Made by a program: the position numbers and the translations under genes. This document shows, in pieces, positions 44,001-51,743 of a stretch of DNA of 64,000 nucleotides (its first letter is position 1; each line of letters starts with the position of its first letter). Origin of the DNA: CAMLFJ01 sp040902305. GTDB taxonomy: Bacteria > Methylomirabilota > Methylomirabilia > Rokubacteriales > CSP1-6. Location of the stretch: NCBI GenBank assembly GCA_040902305.1, contig JBBDXN010000099.1:1-64000 (forward strand), written 5' to 3'. The notes beneath the pieces were generated by a model that searched no databases, was not told the DNA's origin, and was given only the letters and a program-made list of their open reading frames with translations.

Positions 44001-44401
44001 TCCTCCAGGGCAACCGGGACCGGCTTCGACCGATCCTCATGACGACGCTCACCTTCGTGGCCGGCATGGTCCCGCTCGCCGTCGGCACCGGTCCCGGAGC
44101 CGAGGAGCGCCGCGTGATCGCGGTGGTCATCATCGGGGGTCAGACGCTGTCGCTGGTGCTGACGCTCCTGGCGACCCCGGTCGCGTACTCGCTGCTGGAC
44201 GACCTGGCCGCGCGGCTCCGCATCGGCCGTCCGGCCGCCGGCCCGCGCGGCAGCGTGGGGCGGGTGCTCCGGGCCCTGGGACTCGTCCGCGACGGCTGGA
44301 GGGCGCCGGATCCGGAGCCCCAGTCCGCCGAGACCCACGCCCACGGCGAGCCTCGCCAGGTGGGGACCACCCCGCCGCCGCGCCCCGCGGAGAGGATGTA
44401 G
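41087..44401 (+). CDS. RND efflux transporter, HAE1 type (pump B)
   Basis: A 1104-residue RND exporter. The proton-relay motifs GVVIDDAIVVLENI and GVVKKNAILQIDH are intact. Compared with pump A the C-terminus has an extra Pro/Gly-rich cytoplasmic tail of about 60 residues. Its TAG stop (44399-44401) lies inside the left terminal repeat of the mobile element at 44399-44538, so the original end of the gene may have been altered by that insertion. Confidence 0.94.
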   Translation: MQKLAEVCIRRPVFAAMLILSLVVVGAVSWMRLGVDRFPVVDLPTVIIRTQLPGASAEEVEIQISQRIEEAVNTVAGIDEMRSISAAGSSIVIVTFDLDLDIETAAQDVRDRVATVLTTLPEDAEPPIVSKFDNESSPVLTVALSGDRPIRELTELADKVVKLRLERASGVGQVQLVGGLERAINVWIDADRLAAYRLPITAVRDAIRRQNSGLPGGNVTGRAREHSLRTMGRLPDVQAFNELVVATVGGVPVRVSDLGRAEDGTKEQRSIARLNGARAVILEVRRQSGANTVATIDAIKTNLAQAAAALPPGVRVEVLQDQSRYIHAALHEINVHLVLGAILASLVVLAFMRSWASTVIAAVAIPASVITTFAMMRFLEFTLNSVTMLALVLMVGVVIDDAIVVLENIFRFIDEKKMRPFEAARAATADIGLAVMATTLSLVVIFVPVSFMSSISGRFLYQFGLTAGVAVMVSLLVSFTLTPMMSARLLRPEGAPSGPAHEARSRAGFYRRLDHGYMTALAFAMRHRLAISLVALAVMISMVPLYRVLGKDYLPTGVDEGEFEVRLTAPQGISLPAMDTLVREIEGQIRQVAGVHLVLATSGGSFLGSVNEARMYVGLAPHEQRVFSIGRLARGLLGGDPGAAFRGNRSQQEVMQDVRRRLRGIGGPDVRTQVRNPAGFRFVGGFIDIDFVLRGPDLDALAAYTERLRQRSDDLGLIDADTTLKLDKPELRVRIDRERAADLGVDTADIATALRVMVGGDEEVTRFYDARANYEYDVQLRLREEDRNDPGVIGLLWVPRAGGGIARLDNLVTMTSGWGASRIDRLDRAREARLRANVAPGYALADRVEALREEVVRMDLPPGYDTVIAGRARELELTFVEMGLAFALSIVFMYMILAAQFESLVHPFTILLSLPLCVPFALLSLWLTGNTLNLYSALGILVLFGVVKKNAILQIDHMNTLRAGGMERLPAILQGNRDRLRPILMTTLTFVAGMVPLAVGTGPGAEERRVIAVVIIGGQTLSLVLTLLATPVAYSLLDDLAARLRIGRPAAGPRGSVGRVLRALGLVRDGWRAPDPEPQSAETHAHGEPRQVGTTPPPRPAERM

Positions 44402-44538
44402 CCCGCGCTATTCACGAAGCCCCTGTCGGCAGGGAGGCCGCCCCCTCACCCTGCTCTCCCCCCCCCGGGTGGGGGGTGTGGGTCTGGGGGTGGGGGCGGG
44501 CCGGACGCGGGACCTGCATTCGTGAATAGCGCCGGCTA
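44399..44538. mobile_element. Complete short inverted-repeat element (MITE-like), about 140 bp
   Basis: The left end TAGCCCGCGCTATTCACGAA (44399-44418) and the right end TTCGTGAATAGCGCCGGCTA (44519-44538) are reverse complements with one mismatch. The interior holds GC-rich core segments shared with 28521-28567 (inverted) and with 46760-46802 and 58104-58152 (direct). No reading frame codes for a transposase. TA at both ends would fit a TA-targeting transposase, which is inference. The element supplies the stop codon of the pump B gene. Confidence 0.75.
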
Positions 44539-44558
44539 GGGGTTCGCGCGGTGGTGGG

Positions 44559-45467
44559 TCACCACTGCGGGCGCGGCAACTGGAGCTGGTTCCCCCAGTA
44601 GCGGTCGTACGATTCGGGGATGAAGCGGTTGGTGCCGGCACCGGGCGACCAGGTCATCTCCCCGAAGATGGTGCGGCCCTCGACGCTGTAGAGGTCGACC
44701 CGGACGAAGGGCCAGCCGCGAGCCAGGCTGCGGGCGGCGGCTACCATCTCATCGAAGTTGCTCGGCTGCGGGATGCCTCGCCCGCTGGGAGGCCGGTTCA
44801 CGACGAACGGCAGGGTCTGCCACTGCAGGTCGAAGAGGTCGACGCCCAGCCGCCCGGCCCGATCCGTCTCGACGCCGAGGAAGCCCGGCTCGCCCCCGAA
44901 GCAGTAGAAGGAATAGTCGGTCGGGCTGCTCCACACGGGGTCCGTCAGGAGCCGCTCGCAGATGATGTGCGGGGTGATGTCCTTGTAGACCCACTCCCGC
45001 ATGCTCCAGTAGTGACTGCGGCGCATCCACGCGGCGAGCTGCCGCCTGGTCGCCTCGACGTCGAGCGTGGACTTGTCCGGGCAGAAGAGGTTCATCCGCC
45101 AGCCCCAGTTGACCTTGAGGACGAACGCGTCCGCGAGGCGCGCGAAGTCGATGTCGGCAACGCGATCCCAGACGCCGTAGAGATCGTTCAGGACGTGCGG
45201 CCCCACCCGCTCGGCGACGTAGCGTCGCACCGCGTACTTGTCGGCCAGCTGCGTCATGAGCGGGGGCCGGTAGTAGAGCATGAGCCAGTAGAGCTTCTCG
45301 GTGAACGTCTGCGGGTTCCGGAGATTCAACCGCCGGCCGAACGTGCGCTTGAAGCGGCGAGCCAGGACGACGCGGTCGGGGACGGAATCGAAGAGAACGC
45401 GCCGCCCACGGTGCGCCAGTCCCCGGACGAGCCAGGCGAGCGTATTCTTCATCCCCGTCGTTCGCAT
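44559..45467 (-). CDS. TupA-like ATP-grasp protein
   Basis: A 302-residue protein of the TupA-like ATP-grasp group, linked to cell-surface polysaccharide or teichuronopeptide-type synthesis. The N-terminal pattern NPQTFTEKLYWLMLY, the middle VWSSPTDYSFYCFGG and the C-terminal GRTIFGEMTWSPGAG are characteristic of the family. It probably joins an amino acid or similar group to a sugar. It is isolated from other glycan genes here. The start ATG at 45467 could also be 45452. Confidence 0.88.
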   Translation of the reverse strand: MRTTGMKNTLAWLVRGLAHRGRRVLFDSVPDRVVLARRFKRTFGRRLNLRNPQTFTEKLYWLMLYYRPPLMTQLADKYAVRRYVAERVGPHVLNDLYGVWDRVADIDFARLADAFVLKVNWGWRMNLFCPDKSTLDVEATRRQLAAWMRRSHYWSMREWVYKDITPHIICERLLTDPVWSSPTDYSFYCFGGEPGFLGVETDRAGRLGVDLFDLQWQTLPFVVNRPPSGRGIPQPSNFDEMVAAARSLARGWPFVRVDLYSVEGRTIFGEMTWSPGAGTNRFIPESYDRYWGNQLQLPRPQW

Positions 45468-45560
45468 TGTGGCACGGGCGCCCGCCGGCGCACCACGCCG
45501 GTGCCGCGCGGGACCGCGGCCGCGCTATACTCGGCCGACGCAGGACAAGGAGGCCGTCCC

Positions 45561-46658
45561 ATGGAGATCAAGGCTGCCGTCTGCCGCGCGACGCATGTGC
45601 CGGTGGGCATCGAATCCATCGACATCGATCGGCCGCTCGGCCGCGAGGTCCTGGTCCGCACCGTCGCGACGGGCGTCTGCCACAGCGACCTGCACGTGGT
45701 GGACGGGGACGGCCGTTTCGCCCTCGATCGCGGGATCGTGCTCGGGCACGAGGGGGCGGGCATCGTCGAGGCGGTCGGCGATCAGGTGACGGCGCTCCGT
45801 CCCGGCGACCACGTGGTGGCGTGTCTCTCCGGTTTCTGCGGAAGCTGCGCCCAGTGCCTCAGCGGTCACCCCAACGTCTGCGTCGGGGGGGCGGTGGCGC
45901 GCGGCGAGTCGGCGCCGCCGCGGCTATCGAAGAAGGGGCAGGGCATCCCGTCGTTCGCCGGCATCGGCAGCTATGCCGAGCGCATGCTGCTGCACGAGAA
46001 CTCCGTGGTGAAGATCGACGACGACCTGCCGCTGGATCGCGCCGCCCTCGTGGGCTGCGGCGTGCTCACCGGAGTCGGGGCGGCGCTCCGGAGCGCGGGA
46101 CTCGAGGCCGGGCAGACCGTGGCGGTCTTCGGCTGTGGCGGGGTGGGCCTGTCGATCGTGCAGGGGGCGCGCATCGGCGGGGCCCGGCGGATCATCGCGC
46201 TCGACCGGTTCGACAGCAAGCTCGAGATGGCCCGGCGCGTCGGCGCGACACACGTGGTCAACACGTCGAACGATGACCCCGTCGAGGCGGTGCGCGCGCT
46301 CACCGGCGGCGCCGGCGTCGACCACGCGTTCGAGGCCGTCGGCAACACGACCCTCGTGCGCCAGGCCATCGAGAGCCTGGCCATCCGCGGCACCGCCACC
46401 ATCGTCGGCGTGCTGCCGCCCGACGCGACGATCGAGTTCCCGTGGATGGCCATCCGCCCCGAGTGTCGCGTGCAGACCTCGCGCATGGGCGGCAACCGCT
46501 TCCGCATCGACATTCCGCGGTACCTCGACTTCTATCGCCAGGGCCGCCTTCTGCTCGACGAGATGGTGACCCGCCGGGGCCACCTCGACGACATCAACGA
46601 GGCCTTCCGAGCGATGAAGGCGGGCGAGGTCGCGCGCACCGTCTTGACCTTCGACTGA
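45561..46658 (+). CDS. Zinc alcohol dehydrogenase, class III-like
   Basis: A 365-residue medium-chain dehydrogenase. Catalytic zinc ligands are Cys40, His63 and Cys166; the structural zinc site is the four-Cys lobe Cys93, 96, 99, 107. The NAD-binding motif GCGGVG is at 191-196. The order resembles class III alcohol/formaldehyde dehydrogenases, but the exact substrate is unknown. AAGGAGG precedes ATG 45561. The gene is monocistronic, and a dispersed-element copy follows it. Confidence 0.93.
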   Translation: MEIKAAVCRATHVPVGIESIDIDRPLGREVLVRTVATGVCHSDLHVVDGDGRFALDRGIVLGHEGAGIVEAVGDQVTALRPGDHVVACLSGFCGSCAQCLSGHPNVCVGGAVARGESAPPRLSKKGQGIPSFAGIGSYAERMLLHENSVVKIDDDLPLDRAALVGCGVLTGVGAALRSAGLEAGQTVAVFGCGGVGLSIVQGARIGGARRIIALDRFDSKLEMARRVGATHVVNTSNDDPVEAVRALTGGAGVDHAFEAVGNTTLVRQAIESLAIRGTATIVGVLPPDATIEFPWMAIRPECRVQTSRMGGNRFRIDIPRYLDFYRQGRLLLDEMVTRRGHLDDINEAFRAMKAGEVARTVLTFD

Positions 46659-46691
46659 GCGCGCCCATGCGCACCGACAAGCCCGGCACCC

Positions 46692-46803
46692 CGACCCTCT
46701 CCCTCGCCGAGGGAGAGGGGGCCGTTTCGATCCCCTCGCCCCCGGAGGGGGAGAGGGGGCGGGCCGGACGCGGGACCCGCATTCGTGAATAGTCCGGACT
46801 AGG
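46692..46803 (+). repeat. Dispersed element, partial copy 3
   Basis: A 10-bp hairpin (CTCTCCCTCG 46697-46706 and CGAGGGAGAG 46708-46717) is followed by a second GC hairpin, the core GGGGGCGGGCCGGACGCGGG and the terminal repeat ATTCGTGAATAGTCCGGACTAG (46781-46802). The left terminal repeat is absent. It lies between the convergent alcohol dehydrogenase and isochorismatase-like genes and could act as a bidirectional terminator. Confidence 0.7.
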
Positions 46804-46825
46804 ATCTCGTGCGAGTGACACCGCC

Positions 46826-47536
46826 TCATGGGTCGAGGAGAGCGAGCACCTCGTCGGTCCTCCGCACGCGGCCGAATGGGCCCTGGAACGAGAGGAGGGT
46901 GGCCTCGTGGATCTCCGGCGAGAACGCAGCGCACCCGTCGTCGAGCAACACCACCTCGTAGCCGCGATCGGCGGCGTCTCGCGCGGTGGTCTCCACGCAG
47001 ACGTTCGTCACGACGCCTCCCACGATGAGGGACGTGATGCCCAGCGAGCGCAGGGCGTGATCGAGTCCCGTCGAGTTGAACGTGCCGTACGTCGTCTTGT
47101 TCACGACGAGCTCGCCCGGTCGCGGCTCGAGGCTCGCGACGATGCGAGCCCAGGCGTCGCCCCGCGGGGGAATGGCGGCGTCACCCACCGCCGCGCGGGT
47201 GGCGGCGTTGCGCTGCTGGAAGATGGGCATCAGGTCGCTGCCATCGGGCAGCTCCGAGGCCACGGTGGTGTAGACGGTGCGCAGCCCATGGGCACGGAAG
47301 AAGTCGAGCAGCCGCCGGAGTGACGGCTCGACGACACCCCGGCCCCGCTCGTGGAAGTGGCTCAGCACGCCCGGGACGATGGCGTCGTAGGCTCGCGAGA
47401 ACGGCGAGGCTGGGTTCACGAAGTACTCCTGCATGTCGATGATCACGAGCGCGGTGGTGCGGGGATCGAGCGCCAGGGGGCCCGCATTGCGGTGGCGTTG
47501 AAGGGCCGTGTATTTGTCGTGCGCGGTGCTCACCAT
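46826..47536 (-). CDS. Isochorismatase-like cysteine hydrolase
   Basis: A 236-residue hydrolase with the complete catalytic triad of the superfamily: Asp34 (IIDMQ), Lys147 (NKTTYG) and Cys180 (TNVCVE). The cis-peptide motif GGVVTNVC fits. Such enzymes act on amides and related compounds (nicotinamidase, N-carbamoylsarcosine amidase, biuret hydrolase); with the amide-linked genes elsewhere in the window an amidohydrolase role is plausible. It is 102 nt downstream of the MetE-like gene on the same strand. Confidence 0.92.
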   Translation of the reverse strand: MVSTAHDKYTALQRHRNAGPLALDPRTTALVIIDMQEYFVNPASPFSRAYDAIVPGVLSHFHERGRGVVEPSLRRLLDFFRAHGLRTVYTTVASELPDGSDLMPIFQQRNAATRAAVGDAAIPPRGDAWARIVASLEPRPGELVVNKTTYGTFNSTGLDHALRSLGITSLIVGGVVTNVCVETTARDAADRGYEVVLLDDGCAAFSPEIHEATLLSFQGPFGRVRRTDEVLALLDP

Positions 47537-47638
47537 CGCCCTCCTCGGCCGGCGTGTCCACCGGCGGTTGACTCGGCCGGCGCGCCATGCGCCATGGCGG
47601 GGACAAGGGAGTTCTCCATTCGTGGATCAGCGCTGCCG

Positions 47639-48781
47639 CTACCAGAGCTCGCCCGAGGCCAGGCGCGCGCCCTCGGACAGGCTCGCCAGCTTCGCCCAGA
47701 CGATGTCGGGGTCCACCGCGGCCTGGCCGACCCAGGTGCCGAAACCGCAATCGGTCCCGGCGATGACGTTCTCGCGACCGACCAGCCGCGCGTAGCGGCC
47801 GATCCGCTCGGCGACCAGCTCGGGGTGCTCGATGAAGTTGGTCGTCGAGTCGAGCACCCCGGGGATGATGAGCTTGTCCGGGGGGAGTTTCACGCGCTCG
47901 AAGACCCGCCACTCGTGCGCGTGCCGGGGGTTGGCGGCCTCGAAGGAGACGCCCTGGGGACGGGCCGCGAAGACGAGGTCGAGGATGTCGGCGAGCGGTA
48001 CGTCGTAGTGATGCGGCCCCTCGTAGTTGCCCCAGCAGAGGTGGATACGGAGCTGCTCGGGCGGGATGTTGGCCACCGCGTGATCGAGCGCGGCAAGATG
48101 CAGGCGGGCCATCGTCCGGAACTCCTCGAGGCCGAGGCCGGCGAACTGGATGTGCCGGCCCATGGCGAGGTCCGGACAGTCCAGCTGGAGGATGAAGCCG
48201 GCCCGGGCCACCGTCTCGTACTCGTGCCGCATCGCGTCCGCGATGGCCAAGAGGTAGGCCTCGTGGCTGCCGTAGTGGTCGTTTCGGAAAAAGAGGGAGA
48301 TCACGCCGGGGGAGGCCGCGCTCATGAACACGTCCTTGACCTCGACCGGCCCGAGGGCCGTCTTCAGATTGTCCACATCGACCTGGGCCGCCGCCGGGTC
48401 GCGCAGGCTGATCGGGCCGGTACAGGCCGGTGTTTTCCGGCGCGACCGGCCCGGATCGCCGAACACCCGCTTGGCCATCTCCGGGAAGTCCACCAGGTCG
48501 CGGTACTGGAGCGGCTGGCTCGTGCCGCCGAATCCGTTCAGCCGGTCCTTGATGTAGGTGGCGTAGCTCGGCTTGCTCAGCTCCCCGTCGCTGACGACGG
48601 TGATGCCGGCGTCGGTCTGCTTGCGGACGACCTCCGCCACCGCGGTGCGAATGCGCGCGGCCAGCGCGGGCCCGTCGACCGGCACCCCTTCTTCCCGCGC
48701 GAACATCATGCGGATCAGGTCGGCCGGGCGGGGGAGGCTGCCGGTGTGGGTGGTCAGGACGCGGTCGACGCTGCGTTTCAT
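47639..48781 (-). CDS. MetE-like cobalamin-independent methionine synthase family protein
   Basis: A 380-residue protein corresponding to the catalytic C-terminal half of MetE. The zinc ligands are present: His247 and Cys249 (HLCWGNYEG), Glu281 and Cys345 (GTDCGFGTW). The N-terminal half of MetE is absent, as in the short archaeal-type and many catabolic relatives. It may transfer a methyl group to homocysteine or split a thioether or other adduct. The ATG at 48781 is followed by RSVDRVLTTHTGSLPRP, the normal family start. Confidence 0.9.
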   Translation of the reverse strand: MKRSVDRVLTTHTGSLPRPADLIRMMFAREEGVPVDGPALAARIRTAVAEVVRKQTDAGITVVSDGELSKPSYATYIKDRLNGFGGTSQPLQYRDLVDFPEMAKRVFGDPGRSRRKTPACTGPISLRDPAAAQVDVDNLKTALGPVEVKDVFMSAASPGVISLFFRNDHYGSHEAYLLAIADAMRHEYETVARAGFILQLDCPDLAMGRHIQFAGLGLEEFRTMARLHLAALDHAVANIPPEQLRIHLCWGNYEGPHHYDVPLADILDLVFAARPQGVSFEAANPRHAHEWRVFERVKLPPDKLIIPGVLDSTTNFIEHPELVAERIGRYARLVGRENVIAGTDCGFGTWVGQAAVDPDIVWAKLASLSEGARLASGELW

Positions 48782-48856
48782 CGGTCAAGTCCTCCGGAGC
48801 GGCATCTTACCTCAGCTCCCGCGGCCGAGGGGTTCTCGCCCCGGCGCGGCTTCGCC

Positions 48857-48886
48857 TCAGGAGGTTCGCATCTCGTAGATCGTCAT
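48857..48886 (-). pseudogene. Nine-codon N-terminal scar of a NIPSNAP-like gene
   Basis: A strong site (GGAGGATCCC ahead of ATG) opens a nine-codon frame, MTIYEMRTS, then TGA. MTIYEMRTY is the usual start of NIPSNAP-family proteins. The rest of the gene is absent; the upstream end of the MetE-like gene follows. The match is short, so the identification is tentative, but an intact ribosome binding site ahead of a family-typical start is suggestive. Confidence 0.35.
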
Positions 48887-48932
48887 GGGATCCTCCTGGG
48901 CGGTGGGTGGGGCATGGCTCGCGCAGCCGCGC

Positions 48933-50552
48933 TCAGCCGAGCAGGCGGCGGGCCTCGGCGCGCAGCTCGATCTTGCGGATCTTGCCGCTCGACGTCATCG
49001 GGTACGCGTCCACGAAGAACACGTGCTTCGGGATCTTGAAGCTCGCGAGGCGGCCCTGCATGCGCCGGAGCAGCGCGTCGGCCGGGACGTGGTGGCCCGG
49101 CTCCGGGATCACGAACGCCACCGGCACCTCGGCCAGGCGCGGATCGGGGTAGGCGACCACCGCCGCGTCGCGCACCTCGGGCATGTTGCGCAGGTAGGCC
49201 TCGACCTCGGCGGGCGAGACGTTCTCGCCGCCGACCTTGAGCATGTCCTTGTAGCGGCCCATGAACACCAGGCAGCCGTCGCTCCGGGTGACGGCCATGT
49301 CCCCGGTGTGCATCCACCCCTCCGCGTCGATGGCGGCGGCGGTGGCCTCGGGCTTGTCCCAGTAGCCGTCCATCACGGTGTAGCCCCGCACGAGTAGCTC
49401 GCCGGCCACGCCGGGCGGCTGCTCGGCCCCGGTCTCGGGGTCGACCACCCGGCACTCGCAGTCGATCATGGGGAAACCGGAGGCGTGTACGCGCTGCTCG
49501 TGCGTCGAGGACGCGGTGTCGCAGGAGACGAAGGCCCACGTCTCGCTCATGCCCCAGCCGCTGACGGTCGGGCCGAAGACGTCCTGCACCTTGGCGGCGA
49601 TCGGCACCGTGCTCTCGACGCCGGAGGGCAGGGTGCCGAGGCGCATGACGATCCGGCGCGGCTTGCGCGCGTGCGCGTTCAGCAGGTCGAGCCAGTGGGC
49701 CTCGAAGCCATGGAGCACGGTGGCCTGCTCCTGCTCGGCCAGATCGAGGGCGCGCTCGGCGTCGAAGACCTCCATCAGGATCTGCTTGGCGCCGACCAGC
49801 ACCGCGCCCATGGCGATCTCGGAATAGCCATAGATGTGGAAGAGCGGGAGGTAGCTCATGTGGATATCGTGCATCGTCATGCCGAACATCCGCGCCCGCT
49901 CGTGGGCATTGCGGATCGGGCGATGCGAGTGCACCGCGCCCTTGGGGTGGCCGGTGGTGCCGGAGGTATAGCAGATGACCATGCGTCCGTCCGGATCGAC
50001 GGCGGCCTTGCGTGCCGCGAGCGCCGCCACGCCGACGCCGGCGGCGGCGGCCATGAACGCCGGCCAGTCCGTGGCGTGATCCAGGCGGGGCTGGCCCAGG
50101 ACGACCACGCGTCTCAGATCGGGATACCCGTCGATGGCCAGGGTTCCGTCGCCGCGGCGCGCCGGAGCCGGCATGGTCTCCATCAGCATACCCTGGTAGT
50201 CGACGGGGCCCGACCGGTCGAGGGTGATCATGGTCCCGCTGCGGGACTGGCGGAGCGTGTACGCGACGTCGTCGGTGCGGTAGCGCGTGTTGAGCGGCAC
50301 GAGGCAGGCCCCGATCCGGGCGACCGCGAACATCACGAACAGCCACTCGGGGCGGTTCGTCATCCAGAGCGCGACGTTCTCGCCGGGCTCCACGCCGAGC
50401 GCCATCAGGGCCCGGGCGACGCGGTCGGTCTCGGCGTTCAGCTCGGCATAGGTCCACCGCCGGGATCCGAAGACCAGGGCCTCGCGCTGACCCCAGCGCT
50501 GAGCCGCCTCGTCCAGGATGCCGCCCAGCGTCCGCTTCCGATACCACTCCAT
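48933..50552 (-). CDS. Acyl-CoA ligase, AMP-binding family
   Basis: A 539-residue ANL-superfamily ligase that activates a carboxylic acid through an acyl-AMP and forms the CoA thioester. Motifs: the P-loop-like YTSGTTGHPKG, GWGMSETW, the hinge region EGWMHTGDM and the late catalytic lysine in TSSGKIRKIEL. It resembles medium-chain or cyclic-acid ligases, but the acid cannot be named. GGAGGATCACG precedes the ATG at 50552. It is divergent from the LLM gene at 50712 over a 159-bp shared control region. Confidence 0.93.
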   Translation of the reverse strand: MEWYRKRTLGGILDEAAQRWGQREALVFGSRRWTYAELNAETDRVARALMALGVEPGENVALWMTNRPEWLFVMFAVARIGACLVPLNTRYRTDDVAYTLRQSRSGTMITLDRSGPVDYQGMLMETMPAPARRGDGTLAIDGYPDLRRVVVLGQPRLDHATDWPAFMAAAAGVGVAALAARKAAVDPDGRMVICYTSGTTGHPKGAVHSHRPIRNAHERARMFGMTMHDIHMSYLPLFHIYGYSEIAMGAVLVGAKQILMEVFDAERALDLAEQEQATVLHGFEAHWLDLLNAHARKPRRIVMRLGTLPSGVESTVPIAAKVQDVFGPTVSGWGMSETWAFVSCDTASSTHEQRVHASGFPMIDCECRVVDPETGAEQPPGVAGELLVRGYTVMDGYWDKPEATAAAIDAEGWMHTGDMAVTRSDGCLVFMGRYKDMLKVGGENVSPAEVEAYLRNMPEVRDAAVVAYPDPRLAEVPVAFVIPEPGHHVPADALLRRMQGRLASFKIPKHVFFVDAYPMTSSGKIRKIELRAEARRLLG

Positions 50553-50711
50553 CGTGATCCTCCCGTTCGGGCCACGTCGGTGGTTGCGGTGCGGCGTGGC
50601 GGGGTGATCCTGCCAGAGACGCTCGGGGGGGTCAAACGTCGGGCGCGCCTTGCCCCCACGGGGCGGACCCGGTACGATCGCGCCGCAGCACATGCCGGTC
50701 GAGGAGAGCGC

Positions 50712-51725
50712 ATGAACTTCGGACTGATCGTGTCGAAGCAGCACCCGCCGGGCGTATCCATGGTCGATCGCTTCCGCGAGCACATCGAGCAGGTCCGGGC
50801 GGCCCGCGACGCCGGCTTCGACCTCATCGTGATGGGTCAGCACTTCCTTTCGACGCCGTTCCAGGAGGTGCAGAGCCTGCCCGCGCTCGCCCGGCTCGCC
50901 GCCGAGGCGGGGACCATGCGGGTGGGCGCCACCGTGATCCTGCTGCCGCTGCTCAATCCGGTGGACGTGGCCGAGCAGGTGGCCACGCTCGACGTCATCA
51001 CCGAGGGGCGCTTCATCTTCGGCGTGGGACTGGGCTATCGCGACGAGGAGAACGAGGCGTTCGGGGTGGCGCCCAAGGAGCGGGTGGGGCGCCTGGTGGA
51101 GAGCTTGGAGGTCATCAAGCGCCTGTGGTCGGGGGATGAGGTGACCCATCACGGGCGCTTCTACCACCTCACGCGCGCGCGCATGATGCTGCGCCCGGTG
51201 CAGCGGCCCCATCCGCCCATCTGGTTCGCGGCCAACAACGACGCCGCGGTGGTGCGCGCGGCCCGTTTGGGCGACACCTGGGTCATCAACCCGCATGCCA
51301 AGCTCGCGGTGCTCGAGCGCCAGATGGACGTGTACCGTCAGGCCCTGCGCGAGGCCGGCCGCCCGTTCCCGGCGGAGCTGCCGATCATCAAGGAGCTGTA
51401 CGTGGCCCCCGACCGCCGCGCCGCCGTGCAGGAATGCCGGCCCTTCCTCGAGGCCAAGTACAAGGCCTATGCCTCGTGGGGACAGGACAAGGCGCTGCCC
51501 GAGGGAGACAGCTTTGCCCACGAGTTCGAGGAGCTCGTGGCGGACCGCTTCATCGTGGGCGACCCCGACGACGCCGTCCGCGAGATCAAGCGCTACGCCG
51601 AACGGTTGGGCGTCAACACCTTCATCTTCCGGATCCAGTGGCCGGGCATCGAGCAGGCCAACGTGCTGCGCACGATCGAGCTCCTCGCCACGCGCGTGTT
51701 CCCCGCGCTGCGCGCCCCCGCCTGA
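50712..51725 (+). CDS. Luciferase-like monooxygenase
   Basis: A 337-residue luciferase-like TIM-barrel flavin enzyme. The pattern FDLIVMGQHFLSTPF, the strand MRVGATVILLPLLNPVDVAE and EGRFIFGVGLGYRDEE are typical. It may use FMNH2 or F420H2. GAGGAGAG precedes the ATG. It shares its upstream region with the acyl-CoA ligase, which suggests coregulation. The downstream cyclase gene is convergent. Confidence 0.9.
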   Translation: MNFGLIVSKQHPPGVSMVDRFREHIEQVRAARDAGFDLIVMGQHFLSTPFQEVQSLPALARLAAEAGTMRVGATVILLPLLNPVDVAEQVATLDVITEGRFIFGVGLGYRDEENEAFGVAPKERVGRLVESLEVIKRLWSGDEVTHHGRFYHLTRARMMLRPVQRPHPPIWFAANNDAAVVRAARLGDTWVINPHAKLAVLERQMDVYRQALREAGRPFPAELPIIKELYVAPDRRAAVQECRPFLEAKYKAYASWGQDKALPEGDSFAHEFEELVADRFIVGDPDDAVREIKRYAERLGVNTFIFRIQWPGIEQANVLRTIELLATRVFPALRAPA

Positions 51726-51743
51726 GCAGTGACCCGATAGAAC

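Noticed and set aside
47610..47636. Further degenerate copy of the dispersed element (CCATTCGTGGATCAGCGC)
   Set aside because: Only about a dozen bases agree with the terminal repeat and no core follows. It is too weak to list as a copy.
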